Assembly: GCA_905212345.1 (NCBI GenBank)
Contig: CAJMEC010000001.1
Span: 42,592-106,591, forward strand
Direction of reading: 5' to 3'
DNA length: 64,000 nt
Source of the DNA: an uncultured Sutterella sp.
Lineage (GTDB): Bacteria > Pseudomonadota > Gammaproteobacteria > Burkholderiales > Burkholderiaceae_F
Position numbers and translations under genes: made by a program. Below are positions 47,570-57,107 of this stretch, one piece after another (the first letter of the stretch is position 1; each line of letters opens with the position of its first letter). The notes under the pieces were generated by a model. It was not told the origin of the DNA, did not search any database, and worked only from the letters and a program-made list of their open reading frames with translations.

Positions 47570-48631
47570 ATGCAAGACAATCCCATTCGTTTTTACCAGA
47601 CAGGCACTTTTACTGTAGGCAATCGTTTGCTGGATAAAGAACTCAGAACGGTTCAGTCTAGTGAAAAGCGCCACAATTCCCTGACATCTGGTCACCGTGC
47701 CTGCCAAGGCTGCGGGGAAGCGCTCGGGGCGCGTTATGCGATTGACGCTGCCATTGCGGCAACAGGCGGGCAACTGGCCGCCTGCAACGCGACCGGATGC
47801 CTGGAGGTGTTTTCCACCCCTTATCCGGAAAGCTCATGGCAGATTCCATGGTTTCACTCGCTTTTTGGCAATACGGCCGCTGTGGCCACCGGAATGGCCG
47901 CGGCTTTTAAGGTTTTAGGACAAAAAAGTGGCAAGAAACCGGTGCGGGTAATTGCTCAAGGCGGTGATGGAGGGACCACCGATATCGGCTTTGGGTGTTT
48001 GTCAGGAATGTTTGAGCGCAATGATGATGTGCTCTATATCTGCTATGACAATGAAGCTTATATGAATACGGGTATACAGCGCTCTTCGGCTACACCGCCC
48101 GCTGCACGCACAGCCACGACAATGCCAACCGCAGGCTATGACGGTAACGCTTTCGGGCAGGGTAAAAATGTGCCTCAAATTGCCATGGCACACGGTATTC
48201 CCTATGTGGCGACAGCGACGATTGCCGATTTGCACGATTTGGAGCGAAAGGTTTTTAGAGCCATGAGTTTTCACGGCGCGCGTTACTTGCATATTCTGGT
48301 GCCCTGCCCGTTGGGATGGGGCTTTCACTCTTCTAAGAGTGTAGAAATGGCTCGACTGGCAACGCTAACAGGTCTTTTCCCCGTGTTTGAAGCGGAGTAT
48401 GGGATGGTGAAAAATGTGGCCAAAATTCGCCAATTACATCCAGTCGAAGACTATCTCAAGGGGCAGAAGCGCTATGCGCATCTATTTGGTAAAAAGGCCA
48501 ATCCGGAAGTCATTCATCGGTTGCAAATGATTGCCGATCGAAACATTGAAAAATTTGGACTTTTGTCCGATGAAGAACCCGAAAAAATTCCGACCTCTAT
48601 TGAGGCCGACGAACGGGCAGAGCTTGTATAG
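47570..48631 (+). CDS. 2-oxoacid:acceptor oxidoreductase, beta subunit (thiamine diphosphate binding)
   Basis: The 353-residue product has the thiamine diphosphate motif (GGDGGTTDIG at about 131-140, ending YDNEAYMNTG) and the family stretch TGIQRSSATP. Cys45, Cys48 and Cys72 or Cys77 plus a later Cys in VPCPLGWGF are placed to bind the proximal [4Fe-4S] cluster. It forms the catalytic core with the alpha subunit, taking 2-oxoacid and CoA to acyl-CoA and CO2. The exact substrate cannot be read from sequence; pyruvate is the default guess. Confidence 0.93.
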   Translation: MQDNPIRFYQTGTFTVGNRLLDKELRTVQSSEKRHNSLTSGHRACQGCGEALGARYAIDAAIAATGGQLAACNATGCLEVFSTPYPESSWQIPWFHSLFGNTAAVATGMAAAFKVLGQKSGKKPVRVIAQGGDGGTTDIGFGCLSGMFERNDDVLYICYDNEAYMNTGIQRSSATPPAARTATTMPTAGYDGNAFGQGKNVPQIAMAHGIPYVATATIADLHDLERKVFRAMSFHGARYLHILVPCPLGWGFHSSKSVEMARLATLTGLFPVFEAEYGMVKNVAKIRQLHPVEDYLKGQKRYAHLFGKKANPEVIHRLQMIADRNIEKFGLLSDEEPEKIPTSIEADERAELV

Positions 48632-48643
48632 GGAGAAAGAGTC

Positions 48644-50263
48644 ATGACAAAACCCTTTGCAATTACTTTAGATGTCGGCTCTTCACTAGAAAATCACACC
48701 GGATCTTGGCGCACTTTAAAGCCGGTCTATGTGGATCATTTGCCTCCATGCAATGAGCGCTGCCCCGCGGGAGAGAATATTCAGGGTTGGCTCTTTAAGG
48801 CCGAAAGTGGTGATTACCGAGGGGCGTGGGAGACGATCATTCGAGACAATCCATTCCCCGCGCTGATGGGGCGAGTTTGCTATCACACGTGTGAGTTGGC
48901 TTGCAATCGAGGAAAACTCGATGAGAGTGTCGGTATCAACTCTGTTGAACGTTTCTTGGGAGACTACGCCAACCAAAAAGGCTGGGACTATCCGAAGCCT
49001 GAGAGTGAGAGTGGGAAAAAAGTTTTAATTATTGGCGCGGGCCCCGCTGGTCTTTCCTGCGCCTACCACCTCAAACGCATGGGGCACTCAGTTACGGTGC
49101 TTGAGTCCACCGCCCAAGCCGGCGGCATGATGCGCTACGGCATCCCCCGTTATCGCCTTCCTCGGGAAATTTTGGACCGAGAAATTGAAAAGCTGGTCCG
49201 TTTGGGAGTGACGTTTAAATATAACCACACTGTAACGGATGTTTTGGCTGAGAAGTCAGAGGGACAATTTGACGCTGTTTTCCTGGGCTTGGGGGCTCAC
49301 TTAGCCAAACGGGCCTACATTCCCGCCGGTGACGCCAGTCACGTTATGGACGCTGTCACTTTGCTTCGCAGCATGGAAGGTGATGCCCAGCCTATGATCG
49401 GTCGCCGGGTGGTTGTCTATGGCGGGGGCAATACCGCAGTGGACGTGGCACGCACGGTTAAGCGTCTGGGAGCAGAACCCCTCATGGTTTATCGTCGAAC
49501 TCAAGAGAAAGCGCCCGCACATCGCTTTGAAATTGAGGAGGCCAAGGAGGAAGGGGTAGCCATGAAGTGGTTATCCACGGTTGCGCAAGCGGGTGAAAAA
49601 GAAATCAAAATTGAGAAAATGCGTTTGGACGAAAATGGTGACCCGCAACCGACTGGTGAATTTGAAACAATTTCCGCCGATTCTCTGGTTTTGGCTCTGG
49701 GACAAGAAACCGATCTCAGTTGTTTGAATAAACTAGACTTGGCAACAGAGAGGGGGGCAGTCATCGTTGACAGCACGATGATGACTTCTATTGACGGAAT
49801 TTTTGCCGGCGGCGACATGGTGCCGGGAGAACGAAATGTGACGGTTGCCATTGGTCATGGGAAGCTCGCGGCTAGAGCTATTAACGCATGGTTAAAAGGA
49901 GAAAAGTACCACGCACCTCATCGGGGTCCGGCGGCCACCTTTGAAAAACTCAACACATGGTATTACGCCGATGCGCCCAAAACGGTTCGTCCCATGTTGG
50001 ATCTGGCACGGCGCACAAGCACTTTCGATGAAGTGGTCCATGGGCTCACGGAAGAAAACGCTCTATTTGAAGCCAGACGTTGCATGTCCTGTGGCAACTG
50101 CTTTGAATGCGATACTTGCTACGGTGTCTGCCCTGATAACGCCATCATTAAGTTGGGAGTGGGAAAACGCTTTGAAATTAAGTATGACTACTGTAAAGGT
50201 TGCGGAATTTGCGCCAACGAGTGCCCCTGTGGCGCCATTGAAATGGTGCCGGATTCCAAATAG
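48644..50263 (+). CDS. GltD-like NAD(P)H:FAD oxidoreductase fused to a two-cluster ferredoxin domain
   Basis: The 539-residue protein starts with a GltD/NfnB-type N-terminal Fe-S part (PCNERCPAGENIQGW, then CYHTCELACNRG). The FAD fold follows (VLIIGAGPAGLSCAYHLKRMG), then an NAD(P) fold (YGGGNTAVDVARTVKRLG, with the YRRTQEKAP motif). The C-terminal about 60 residues carry two [4Fe-4S] motifs (CMSCGNCFECDTCYGVCP and CKGCGICANECP), like the delta subunit of PorABDG. It probably passes electrons between the 2-oxoacid core and NAD(P). A GGGAGAAAG ribosome-binding site precedes the ATG. Confidence 0.9.
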   Translation: MTKPFAITLDVGSSLENHTGSWRTLKPVYVDHLPPCNERCPAGENIQGWLFKAESGDYRGAWETIIRDNPFPALMGRVCYHTCELACNRGKLDESVGINSVERFLGDYANQKGWDYPKPESESGKKVLIIGAGPAGLSCAYHLKRMGHSVTVLESTAQAGGMMRYGIPRYRLPREILDREIEKLVRLGVTFKYNHTVTDVLAEKSEGQFDAVFLGLGAHLAKRAYIPAGDASHVMDAVTLLRSMEGDAQPMIGRRVVVYGGGNTAVDVARTVKRLGAEPLMVYRRTQEKAPAHRFEIEEAKEEGVAMKWLSTVAQAGEKEIKIEKMRLDENGDPQPTGEFETISADSLVLALGQETDLSCLNKLDLATERGAVIVDSTMMTSIDGIFAGGDMVPGERNVTVAIGHGKLAARAINAWLKGEKYHAPHRGPAATFEKLNTWYYADAPKTVRPMLDLARRTSTFDEVVHGLTEENALFEARRCMSCGNCFECDTCYGVCPDNAIIKLGVGKRFEIKYDYCKGCGICANECPCGAIEMVPDSK

Positions 50264-50285
50264 ACAATCATCGTAAGCAACGTTT

Positions 50286-50325
50286 CCCTGACTGGTCAAT
50301 GAGAAGATTAGTCAGGGTTTTTGTT
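50286..50325 (+). terminator. Terminator of the 2-oxoacid oxidoreductase operon
   Basis: CCCTGACT and AGTCAGGG form an 8-bp stem with a 16-nt loop, followed by TTTTTGTTG. Confidence 0.8.
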
Positions 50326-50442
50326 GCCAAAAGCTAGGTAAAAGCCCTGATAATTGAACAAAATCGTTTGATGGTTTTGACATTGTTTACATTAAAGCTG
50401 TTATCGTAGTCACTCCGTTTTGATTAGTAGGCTGGATGTCTT

Positions 50443-51717
50443 ATGGCCCGTCATTCGTTAAAGCGCTTCGCGATGCCCTTCCTGCAGGCTACGCTTGTTA
50501 AGCAGATTTTGATTGGTTTGGTTCTTGGTATTGCGTTGGCTTATCTTGCCCCCGGGGCGGCTAAGTCTGTCGCTTTTTTAGGTTCTCTTTTCATTTCCGC
50601 TTTGAAAGCGGTTGCGCCACTTTTGGTTTTTGTGTTGGTGATGTCTGCTATCGCCAATCAGGACATTGAGACAAAGGCGCATATCAAGCCGGTTTTGGTT
50701 CTTTATCTTTTGGGAACATTTGGGGCGGCATTGATTGCCGTCAGCGTCAGTTTCATGTTCCCGACCACTATTCACTTAACAGGAACCGAAGCCAATACCG
50801 CCACGCCGGGTGGTTTGACTGATGTGATTCACAATTTGCTTTTGAGCGTTGTGGATAACCCGGTGCACGCCTTAAGTAACGGCAACTATATGGCGATTTT
50901 GGCTTGGGCTGCGGGTCTTGGTGTGGCCATGAGACATGCCTCTGACTCATCTCGGGAATTCATGGCAGATTTGTCACGTGGAGTGGAATTTGTTGTCCGT
51001 GTTGTTATCCGCTTTGCTCCGATCGGTATTTTTGGTTTAGTCGCTAACACGGTAGCAAGCACCGGTATTGAGACACTGGCCGGCTATGTCCAAGTGCTTT
51101 TCGTTTTGATCGGCAGCATGTTTTTTGTTGCTTTGGTTCTTAACCCGTTTCTTGTCTGGCTTTACATTCGTCGCAATCCGTATCCTCTGACATTGGCGAC
51201 GTTAAGGGAAAGTGGCGTAACGGCCTTTTTTACCCGTTCATCGGCTGCCAACATTCCGGTGAACATGGGCATGTGCCGACGTCTGAATCTGGATAGCGGA
51301 ACGTATTCAATCACTATCCCGTTGGGCGCCACGATTAATATGGCCGGTGCCGCGATCACCATCACGGTCTTAACACTCGCGGCAGCCAATAGCCTCAATA
51401 TTGAGACCAGTTTCGGGACGGCAATTTTGCTCAGTGTTGTCGCTTCAGTCTGCGCGTGTGGAGCTTCGGGCGTACCGGGAGGCTCCTTAATGCTGATTCC
51501 TCTGGCGTGCGGTTTATTCGGTATTGACAATGCCTTGGCGATGCAGGTGGTGGCTGTCGGTTTTATTATCGGTGTATTACAAGATTCGGCCGAAACCGCC
51601 CTGAATTCTTCATCAGACGTTCTCTTTACCGCGGCGGCTTGCTTACGTGCTGAGCGTATTGAGCAAGAACGCGACCGTAAGGAGCAGGAAATCAAAGAGC
51701 GAATCAGACGCTCGTAA
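50443..51717 (+). CDS. sstT: Sodium:serine/threonine symporter SstT
   Basis: The 424-residue membrane protein of the dicarboxylate/amino acid:cation symporter family matches SstT in [30 protein letters not shown] and [17 protein letters not shown]. The last replaces the aspartate-transporter signature and marks the Ser/Thr branch. Eight helices and two re-entrant loops are expected. The -35-like TTGACA at 50377 is not matched by a good -10. The protein ends in a charged tail. Confidence 0.94.
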   Translation: MARHSLKRFAMPFLQATLVKQILIGLVLGIALAYLAPGAAKSVAFLGSLFISALKAVAPLLVFVLVMSAIANQDIETKAHIKPVLVLYLLGTFGAALIAVSVSFMFPTTIHLTGTEANTATPGGLTDVIHNLLLSVVDNPVHALSNGNYMAILAWAAGLGVAMRHASDSSREFMADLSRGVEFVVRVVIRFAPIGIFGLVANTVASTGIETLAGYVQVLFVLIGSMFFVALVLNPFLVWLYIRRNPYPLTLATLRESGVTAFFTRSSAANIPVNMGMCRRLNLDSGTYSITIPLGATINMAGAAITITVLTLAAANSLNIETSFGTAILLSVVASVCACGASGVPGGSLMLIPLACGLFGIDNALAMQVVAVGFIIGVLQDSAETALNSSSDVLFTAAACLRAERIEQERDRKEQEIKERIRRS

Positions 51718-51731
51718 TGGATGAATTTAGA

Positions 51732-51765
51732 AAAAAGGGTGATTCAGATTTGAATCACCCTTTTT
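51732..51765. terminator. Bidirectional terminator between sstT and iadA
   Basis: A 15-bp perfect stem (AAAAAGGGTGATTCA / TGAATCACCCTTTTT) with a 4-nt loop has A and T runs at both ends, so it works for both convergent genes. Confidence 0.9.
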
Positions 51766-51770
51766 ACATA

Positions 51771-52910
51771 TTAAGCTTCAAAGTTAGCTAATTTCACACT
51801 CTTGCCACCTTTAACCCAGGTGGTGCCACGGGCAATGACCGTGTCGATATCGAGCGACTCAGTGAGCACGCAGAGGTTGGCTTTCATACCGACGGCCAAC
51901 CGAGCTTCCTTCACACCCAAAGAATCGGCGACGTTAGATGTCGTCATCATCAATGCCGTTTCAAAATCGATTCCTGCGGCAACCATTTCTTTGAGCATTT
52001 GATGATTGGCGTTAACAGGAGCAGCAACAATAGCCACCATGATGCCATTTTCAAATTTAGGCATAGATCCGTTGCCGTCAGAACTCATTGTGATGCGGGA
52101 GCGATCCACGCCGGCCTTCAATGCGCGTTCAACACATTCGACAAACGGGTAGTAGTTGCCGCCGCCCGAGGTGATATCGATAACGCCGCCCTTCTTGGCG
52201 AATTCGATAGCTTGTTCGAATAACTTGGGTTCGCGGCCCGTATGAGTCGGCGAGAAGTGGTGACGAGGCAGGCCATGGGCGATGATGCGTTCAAATTGTT
52301 CGTAAGCGCCGCCGTAGTCACCCAAGTGAACGTGCAACACACCTTTTTTACCCGAAAGCATACCGCCCATGCGAACGTCGGCGACAAGCTTGAGCATTTC
52401 ATCGTCATTGGGGAAGGAGCAACGGTGGTCGGCCAAAGCGAGTTTCACACCGAGAACCGGTTCAATGCAGATGATGTCCTTGCGAGGATTGCCTGTGATG
52501 GTGGGAGAAGGGAATTGATAAGAGCCCGTATGCATGTAAGCCGTCATGCCTTCTTGGCGCAAGCCCATCACCTTGGCGTAAAGTTCTTCGGGGAATTTGG
52601 TTGTTCCTTCCGTGCCCATCACGCCGCAAACGGTCGTGATACCTGCGCGCAAGAGCTGAGAAGGCATGACAGGAGGAACGCGGGTTGCAAAACCGCCCTC
52701 GCCGCCGCCACCGGTCAAGTGAACATGCTGATCGAAAAAGCCCGGCGTGACCGTAGCACCTTCGACATCGATAACTTGAACTTCTCCCGGCAGACGGATG
52801 CCGTCAAGGCTATCTTCAATCGCGGCAATGGTTTCGCCGCAAATCAAGATGTCTTTTTTACCGATGGGAGCCGGCGTAAAAACGTTGGCGTTTTTGATAA
52901 TCGTAAACAT
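51771..52910 (-). CDS. iadA: Isoaspartyl (beta-aspartyl) dipeptidase
   Basis: IadA removes isoaspartyl dipeptides from protein breakdown. The 379-residue amidohydrolase has the metal-binding FFDQHVHLTGGGGEGG, a probable carboxylated lysine in GVKLALADHR, the HVHLGDYGGAYEQFE stretch with a metal His, and the SSDGNGSMPKFE end with the catalytic Asp. The length is close to the E. coli protein. It lies between sstT and recQ as a single gene. Confidence 0.94.
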   Translation of the reverse strand: MFTIIKNANVFTPAPIGKKDILICGETIAAIEDSLDGIRLPGEVQVIDVEGATVTPGFFDQHVHLTGGGGEGGFATRVPPVMPSQLLRAGITTVCGVMGTEGTTKFPEELYAKVMGLRQEGMTAYMHTGSYQFPSPTITGNPRKDIICIEPVLGVKLALADHRCSFPNDDEMLKLVADVRMGGMLSGKKGVLHVHLGDYGGAYEQFERIIAHGLPRHHFSPTHTGREPKLFEQAIEFAKKGGVIDITSGGGNYYPFVECVERALKAGVDRSRITMSSDGNGSMPKFENGIMVAIVAAPVNANHQMLKEMVAAGIDFETALMMTTSNVADSLGVKEARLAVGMKANLCVLTESLDIDTVIARGTTWVKGGKSVKLANFEA

Positions 52911-53042
52911 GATGACGTTCCTTTGAAAAAATTGGCGCGCAACCCCAACCCACGGATGCGGAAAGTGCGCGCCCGCTACCGTGAGTATATCAATTCAAAA
53001 GGCTTCTTCGCCTGTATACTGTCGCCTATTGTGAAAGAGAAA

Positions 53043-54878
53043 ATGATGACAGCAGAAGAAATACTGAAGCGCTATTTCGGCTATGACACGTTTCGAGGTT
53101 TTCAAAAAGAAGTCATTGATACCGTGATGCAGGGCCGTGACGCTTTGGTGCTGATGCCGACAGGCGGAGGCAAAAGCATTTGTTATCAAGTGCCCGCGTT
53201 GCTCATGGACGGGGTAAGTGTTGTGATTTCACCCCTTATTGCGCTCATGAAGGATCAAGTGGATATGTTGCGCGATTTGGGGATAGGCGCGGCAGCATTA
53301 AATTCCACTTTGACGGCAGAGGAAGCCCGGAGTGTTTACAGAGACTTAGAGTCCGGGAAAATCAAACTTTTGTACATTGCGCCAGAACGCTTACTCAAGC
53401 CGTTTACTTTAGAGCTACTCTCGCGGCTGCCGGTTAGCCTTTTTGCTGTAGATGAAGCGCACTGCATATCGGTTTGGGGTCATGATTTCAGACCTGAGTA
53501 CCAAGCGTTGGATTGCCTAAAAACGTTGTTTCCCCATGTGCCACGGATGGCTTTGACAGCAACAGCCGACGAACAAACTCGCGCTGAGATTATTTCACGT
53601 CTACTTTCAGATCCTTGTTCATTTGTGGCTAGTTTTGATCGTCCGAATATTCGCTACAGAATGTATGAGAAGGGTAAGGGCTATTTGGATCAAATGGCTC
53701 AATTTATCCTCGGTGAGCATATGCACGAATCGGGGATCGTTTATTGCGCCACGAGGAATAAGGCCGAGGCTGTGGCAGGGTATCTGAGGAAAAATGGCAT
53801 AGATGCGTTGATTTATCACGCGGGGATGGAAAACGAGGAGAGGGAAGCCAACCAATGCGCTTTTTTTGACAGACCCTGCGTGATGGTTGCTACCATCGCA
53901 TTCGGCATGGGTATTGATAAACCAGATGTGCGATTTATCATCCATGTGGACATGCCTAAATCCATTGAGAACTTTTTTCAGGAAACAGGTCGCGCGGGGC
54001 GTGATGGGAAACCCGCTGAGTCGGTTTTGTATTATGGTCTGGAAGATTTGGTGCAGCAGCGCTTTTTTATCGATAAAAGCGAAGCCGACCCCATGTATAA
54101 GCAAGTTTCATTGCATAAGCTCGACAGTATGTTGGGACTAGCAGAATCAGCTGGCTGTAGGCGAATCCAGTTACTGGCTTACTTTGGGGAGAAGCTTGGC
54201 AAGCCGTGCGGCAATTGTGACAACTGCGAGAATCCCCCTTTGACCCGTGACGCTACGGAGGATGCCCAAAAATTATTATCTTGTATTTATCGATGTTCAA
54301 AAACAAATGGATTGGGATTCGGCGCCTCGCACGTCATCAAAGTATTGCGCGGTGAAGTCAGTGACAAAATTTTTGAAAAGCGCCACGATGAATTGAGTAC
54401 CTTTGGGATTGGGCGTGATCACACGATGAAATACTGGCGGCGAATACTCAGGCAGCTCATTGCCAAACACTATGTCAACGTGAACTACCGAGTCTACAAC
54501 GTGTTGACCGTCAGCGACCGAGCTCGAGCGCTTTTGCACGGACAGGAAAAGTTCTTGATTCGGGTGGAAGGCGATAAGCAGCTTTCGTCCCGAAAAGTCA
54601 TTGATCATGACGATTTGGATGATGCTGAGCAAAGATTATTCGGTAAGTTGCGCGAGTGGCGCAAAACGTGTGCCAATCAAAATGCGGTCGCGGCCTATAA
54701 CGTATTCCCGGACTCAACCCTTATTCAAATAGCTCGACGCAAGCCCCGCCAGCCGCATCAATTAGCGGGAATCAGTGGCATTGGAGAGAGACGCATAGAG
54801 CGCTACGGACAGGCCGTCTGTGAGGTCGTCAGTATCTGGTATTCAGAAGAAAAAGCGAAAGATAATCCCCGTATATAA
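53043..54878 (+). CDS. recQ: ATP-dependent DNA helicase RecQ
   Basis: The 611-residue 3'-5' helicase has the RecQ core (P-loop MPTGGGKS at 38-45, DEAHC, the QETGRAGRDG motif) and a zinc-binding part with CGNCDNC. A winged helix and a C-terminal HRDC domain follow (the FPDSTLIQIARRKPRQPHQL region). I chose the tandem ATGs at 53043/53046. The frame is open much further upstream, but that part overlaps iadA antisense and has no family sequence. Confidence 0.96.
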   Translation: MMTAEEILKRYFGYDTFRGFQKEVIDTVMQGRDALVLMPTGGGKSICYQVPALLMDGVSVVISPLIALMKDQVDMLRDLGIGAAALNSTLTAEEARSVYRDLESGKIKLLYIAPERLLKPFTLELLSRLPVSLFAVDEAHCISVWGHDFRPEYQALDCLKTLFPHVPRMALTATADEQTRAEIISRLLSDPCSFVASFDRPNIRYRMYEKGKGYLDQMAQFILGEHMHESGIVYCATRNKAEAVAGYLRKNGIDALIYHAGMENEEREANQCAFFDRPCVMVATIAFGMGIDKPDVRFIIHVDMPKSIENFFQETGRAGRDGKPAESVLYYGLEDLVQQRFFIDKSEADPMYKQVSLHKLDSMLGLAESAGCRRIQLLAYFGEKLGKPCGNCDNCENPPLTRDATEDAQKLLSCIYRCSKTNGLGFGASHVIKVLRGEVSDKIFEKRHDELSTFGIGRDHTMKYWRRILRQLIAKHYVNVNYRVYNVLTVSDRARALLHGQEKFLIRVEGDKQLSSRKVIDHDDLDDAEQRLFGKLREWRKTCANQNAVAAYNVFPDSTLIQIARRKPRQPHQLAGISGIGERRIERYGQAVCEVVSIWYSEEKAKDNPRI

Positions 54879-54903
54879 AAATTGCCCGGGCATGAACCCG
54901 GGC
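54878..54903 (-). terminator. Terminator at the end of the - strand operon (SDR gene)
   Basis: GCCCGGG / CCCGGGC forms a 7-bp GC stem with a 6-nt loop. Read on the minus strand it is followed by AATTTTTATA, so it most likely ends the short-chain dehydrogenase transcript. Confidence 0.75.
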
Positions 54904-54917
54904 GGAATATTTGGCTG

Positions 54918-55700
54918 TTAGGCGCGATGGATTTCAGAGTTGCGAGGCTTTTGTTTTCTGTTTCCAAAAATTTTGTCAAAAAGCGGGTTGGGCAGAATTC
55001 TTAGAAGTTTAGCCACAAAACCCATTTGCCACGGGATAGTGGCATAGCTTCGTCCACCTAAGATAGCGTTAGCAGCTCGTTTGGCAAATTCATCAGGTGT
55101 GAGGATAAAGGGCATCGGATAGGGATTGACGTCCGTCAACGGTGTTTTAACAAATCCCGGACTGATGGTTGTCACTTGGATGCCGTATTTCTTCATTTCA
55201 ACCCGCAAGCTTTCGCAGTAAGTGATAACGGCCGATTTGCTTGAGCAATAGGCCTCAGTTCCGGGCATTCCACGGATGCCGCCCACGCTGCCGATACCGA
55301 CCAAAATACCATGCTTGCGTTGCATCATGGGTTCAATGAAAGCGTGGAATGTGCTGGCCATGGCAAACACATTGGTTGCATAAACCTTTTCCATCACTTC
55401 CAGGTCTTCAAAGTATTGGGTTTTTACCCCGACACTGATGCCGGCATTAGCGATCACGATATCAGCACCACCGACTGTTGAATCAAATTGGCGGGCTAAT
55501 TCAATCAATTTCAAGCGATCAGTGACATCACAGGCGTAGCTGTGGTGGCGCTCGCTGTTGGGCAGCGTTTTGATTAATTCATCAAGTGCTTCCTGACGTC
55601 GGGCCATCAAACCCAATGTTGCGCCCCGCGAGGCAAATTCGCGAGCCAGCGCAGCACCGATTCCGCTGGAGGCGCCAGTAATAAAAACATTCATTGACAT
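54918..55700 (-). CDS. Short-chain dehydrogenase/reductase (SDR) family oxidoreductase
   Basis: The 260-residue protein has the NAD(P)-binding TGASSGIGAALAREF, NAGIS, and the catalytic triad region with GIGSVGGIRGMPGTEAYCSSKSAV (Ser, Tyr-x-x-x-Lys). The C-terminus is basic. An SDR close to argS and dsbA is common in betaproteobacteria. The substrate is unknown. It is last in a - strand run from argS. Confidence 0.9.
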   Translation of the reverse strand: MSMNVFITGASSGIGAALAREFASRGATLGLMARRQEALDELIKTLPNSERHHSYACDVTDRLKLIELARQFDSTVGGADIVIANAGISVGVKTQYFEDLEVMEKVYATNVFAMASTFHAFIEPMMQRKHGILVGIGSVGGIRGMPGTEAYCSSKSAVITYCESLRVEMKKYGIQVTTISPGFVKTPLTDVNPYPMPFILTPDEFAKRAANAILGGRSYATIPWQMGFVAKLLRILPNPLFDKIFGNRKQKPRNSEIHRA

Positions 55701-55712
55701 GATTTATCCGCC

Positions 55713-57092
55713 TTAAAAGGGCAACACAACCGAGGGATAGACTTCTTTAATGGCATTGCCAAATCGAGTTTTAATTCGTTCAAGCGCTTCGGGCGTGTCC
55801 CCTTCTAAGCGAAGGACAACGACCGGCGTCGTGTTTGACGAACGCGCAAGAGCAAAACCGTCTTCCCATTCCACTCGGATACCGTCAATCGTAATCACAT
55901 CGGTTGCATCGTCAAAATGCAGTTCTTTTTGCAGTTTCTCGACAAACTGTTTGTTTTCTCCTTCCTGCATCTCAATATGCAATTCAGGCGTATTGACCGC
56001 GGTGGGAAGAGCCTCAAGAACGTCCGAAGGATTGCTTGTGCGAGACAGAATTTCCAACATCCGGGCGCCGGCAGAAACGCCGTCATCAAAACCCGGCCAA
56101 CGTTGGTCGTTAAAGAACAAGTGCCCGCTCATCTCGCCGGCAAAGGGGGCTTGCGTTTCTTTGAGTTTGGCTTTTACCAGCGAATGGCCCGTGCGACAAA
56201 TTGTCGGGATGCCGCCATGCTCCTTGATCCAGGGAACAAGGCGTCGGGTGCACTTGACATCATAAATAATCGGCGCGCCGGGATTGTGTTTGAGGATATC
56301 GGCCGCAAAAAGCATCATTTGACGGTCCGGGTAGATGATTTGCCCGGATTTTGTTACCACGCCTAAACGATCTCCGTCGCCGTCAAATGCCAATCCCAAT
56401 TCCACATCCGTTGTTTTTACCGTTTCAATCAAATCCGCCAGATTGGCCGGTTTTGAAGGATCCGGATGGTGATTGGGGAAGTGACCGTCAATTTCGGCAT
56501 ATAGAGGAATCACTCCGCAGCCCAGGCGTTTAAAAAACTCCAACGCTGTCGGGCCGGTGACGCCATTGCCGCAATCAATGGCGACTTTCATCGGACGGGC
56601 CAGTTTGACGTCGTCCAAAATCTTTTCAAGGTAAGGAGTCAGAACGTCAATTTCTTCAATCTTTCCCTTTGTTTCAGAGACCGAAATCCCTTTTTCAATT
56701 CGGGCGCGTAAAGCCTGAATGCCATCGCCGTAAAGCGTCTCTTTACCCATCATCATTTTTAAGCCGTTGTATTCGGGAGGATTATGGCTTCCCGTTACAG
56801 CAACACCGGAACCGGTTTTGGTAAGCACCGTCGCAAAATAGAGAACCGGAGTAGGCGTCATGCCGATTGACTTGACATGGATACCCATGTCTGTAATACC
56901 TTCCATGAGTGCGCGGGAGAGTTTGGGACCCGAAAGACGACCATCACGGCCGACGCACATCGTGTCAACACTTTTTTCTTTGGCTAAAGCACCCAATGCC
57001 TGACCGATTGCACGAGCAGCTTCTTCGGTTAACGTTTTATCCACTACGCCGCGGATGTCATAGGCTTTAAAAATGGAAGAATCAATTTGCAT
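55713..57092 (-). CDS. Phosphomannomutase/phosphoglucomutase (AlgC/ManB type)
   Basis: The 459-residue hexose phosphate mutase has the phosphoserine loop VTGSHNPPEYNG (Ser102), the metal-binding FDGDGDRLG (about residue 237) and the sugar loop GEMSGHLFF. The products feed polysaccharide and lipopolysaccharide synthesis. Which sugar it prefers cannot be told, since AlgC-type enzymes take both mannose and glucose phosphates. It starts 15 nt before the dsbA stop. Confidence 0.93.
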   Translation of the reverse strand: MQIDSSIFKAYDIRGVVDKTLTEEAARAIGQALGALAKEKSVDTMCVGRDGRLSGPKLSRALMEGITDMGIHVKSIGMTPTPVLYFATVLTKTGSGVAVTGSHNPPEYNGLKMMMGKETLYGDGIQALRARIEKGISVSETKGKIEEIDVLTPYLEKILDDVKLARPMKVAIDCGNGVTGPTALEFFKRLGCGVIPLYAEIDGHFPNHHPDPSKPANLADLIETVKTTDVELGLAFDGDGDRLGVVTKSGQIIYPDRQMMLFAADILKHNPGAPIIYDVKCTRRLVPWIKEHGGIPTICRTGHSLVKAKLKETQAPFAGEMSGHLFFNDQRWPGFDDGVSAGARMLEILSRTSNPSDVLEALPTAVNTPELHIEMQEGENKQFVEKLQKELHFDDATDVITIDGIRVEWEDGFALARSSNTTPVVVLRLEGDTPEALERIKTRFGNAIKEVYPSVVLPF

Positions 57093-57107
57093 GATGATAG
57101 GCCTTGA

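Noticed and set aside
50850..50858. Single DnaA box (TGTGGATAA) inside sstT
   Set aside because: Isolated, in coding sequence, and without neighbouring boxes.
52242..53042. Long N-terminal extension of the recQ frame
   Set aside because: It is antisense to iadA and has no RecQ sequence. RecQ homology starts at the tandem ATGs at 53043/53046.
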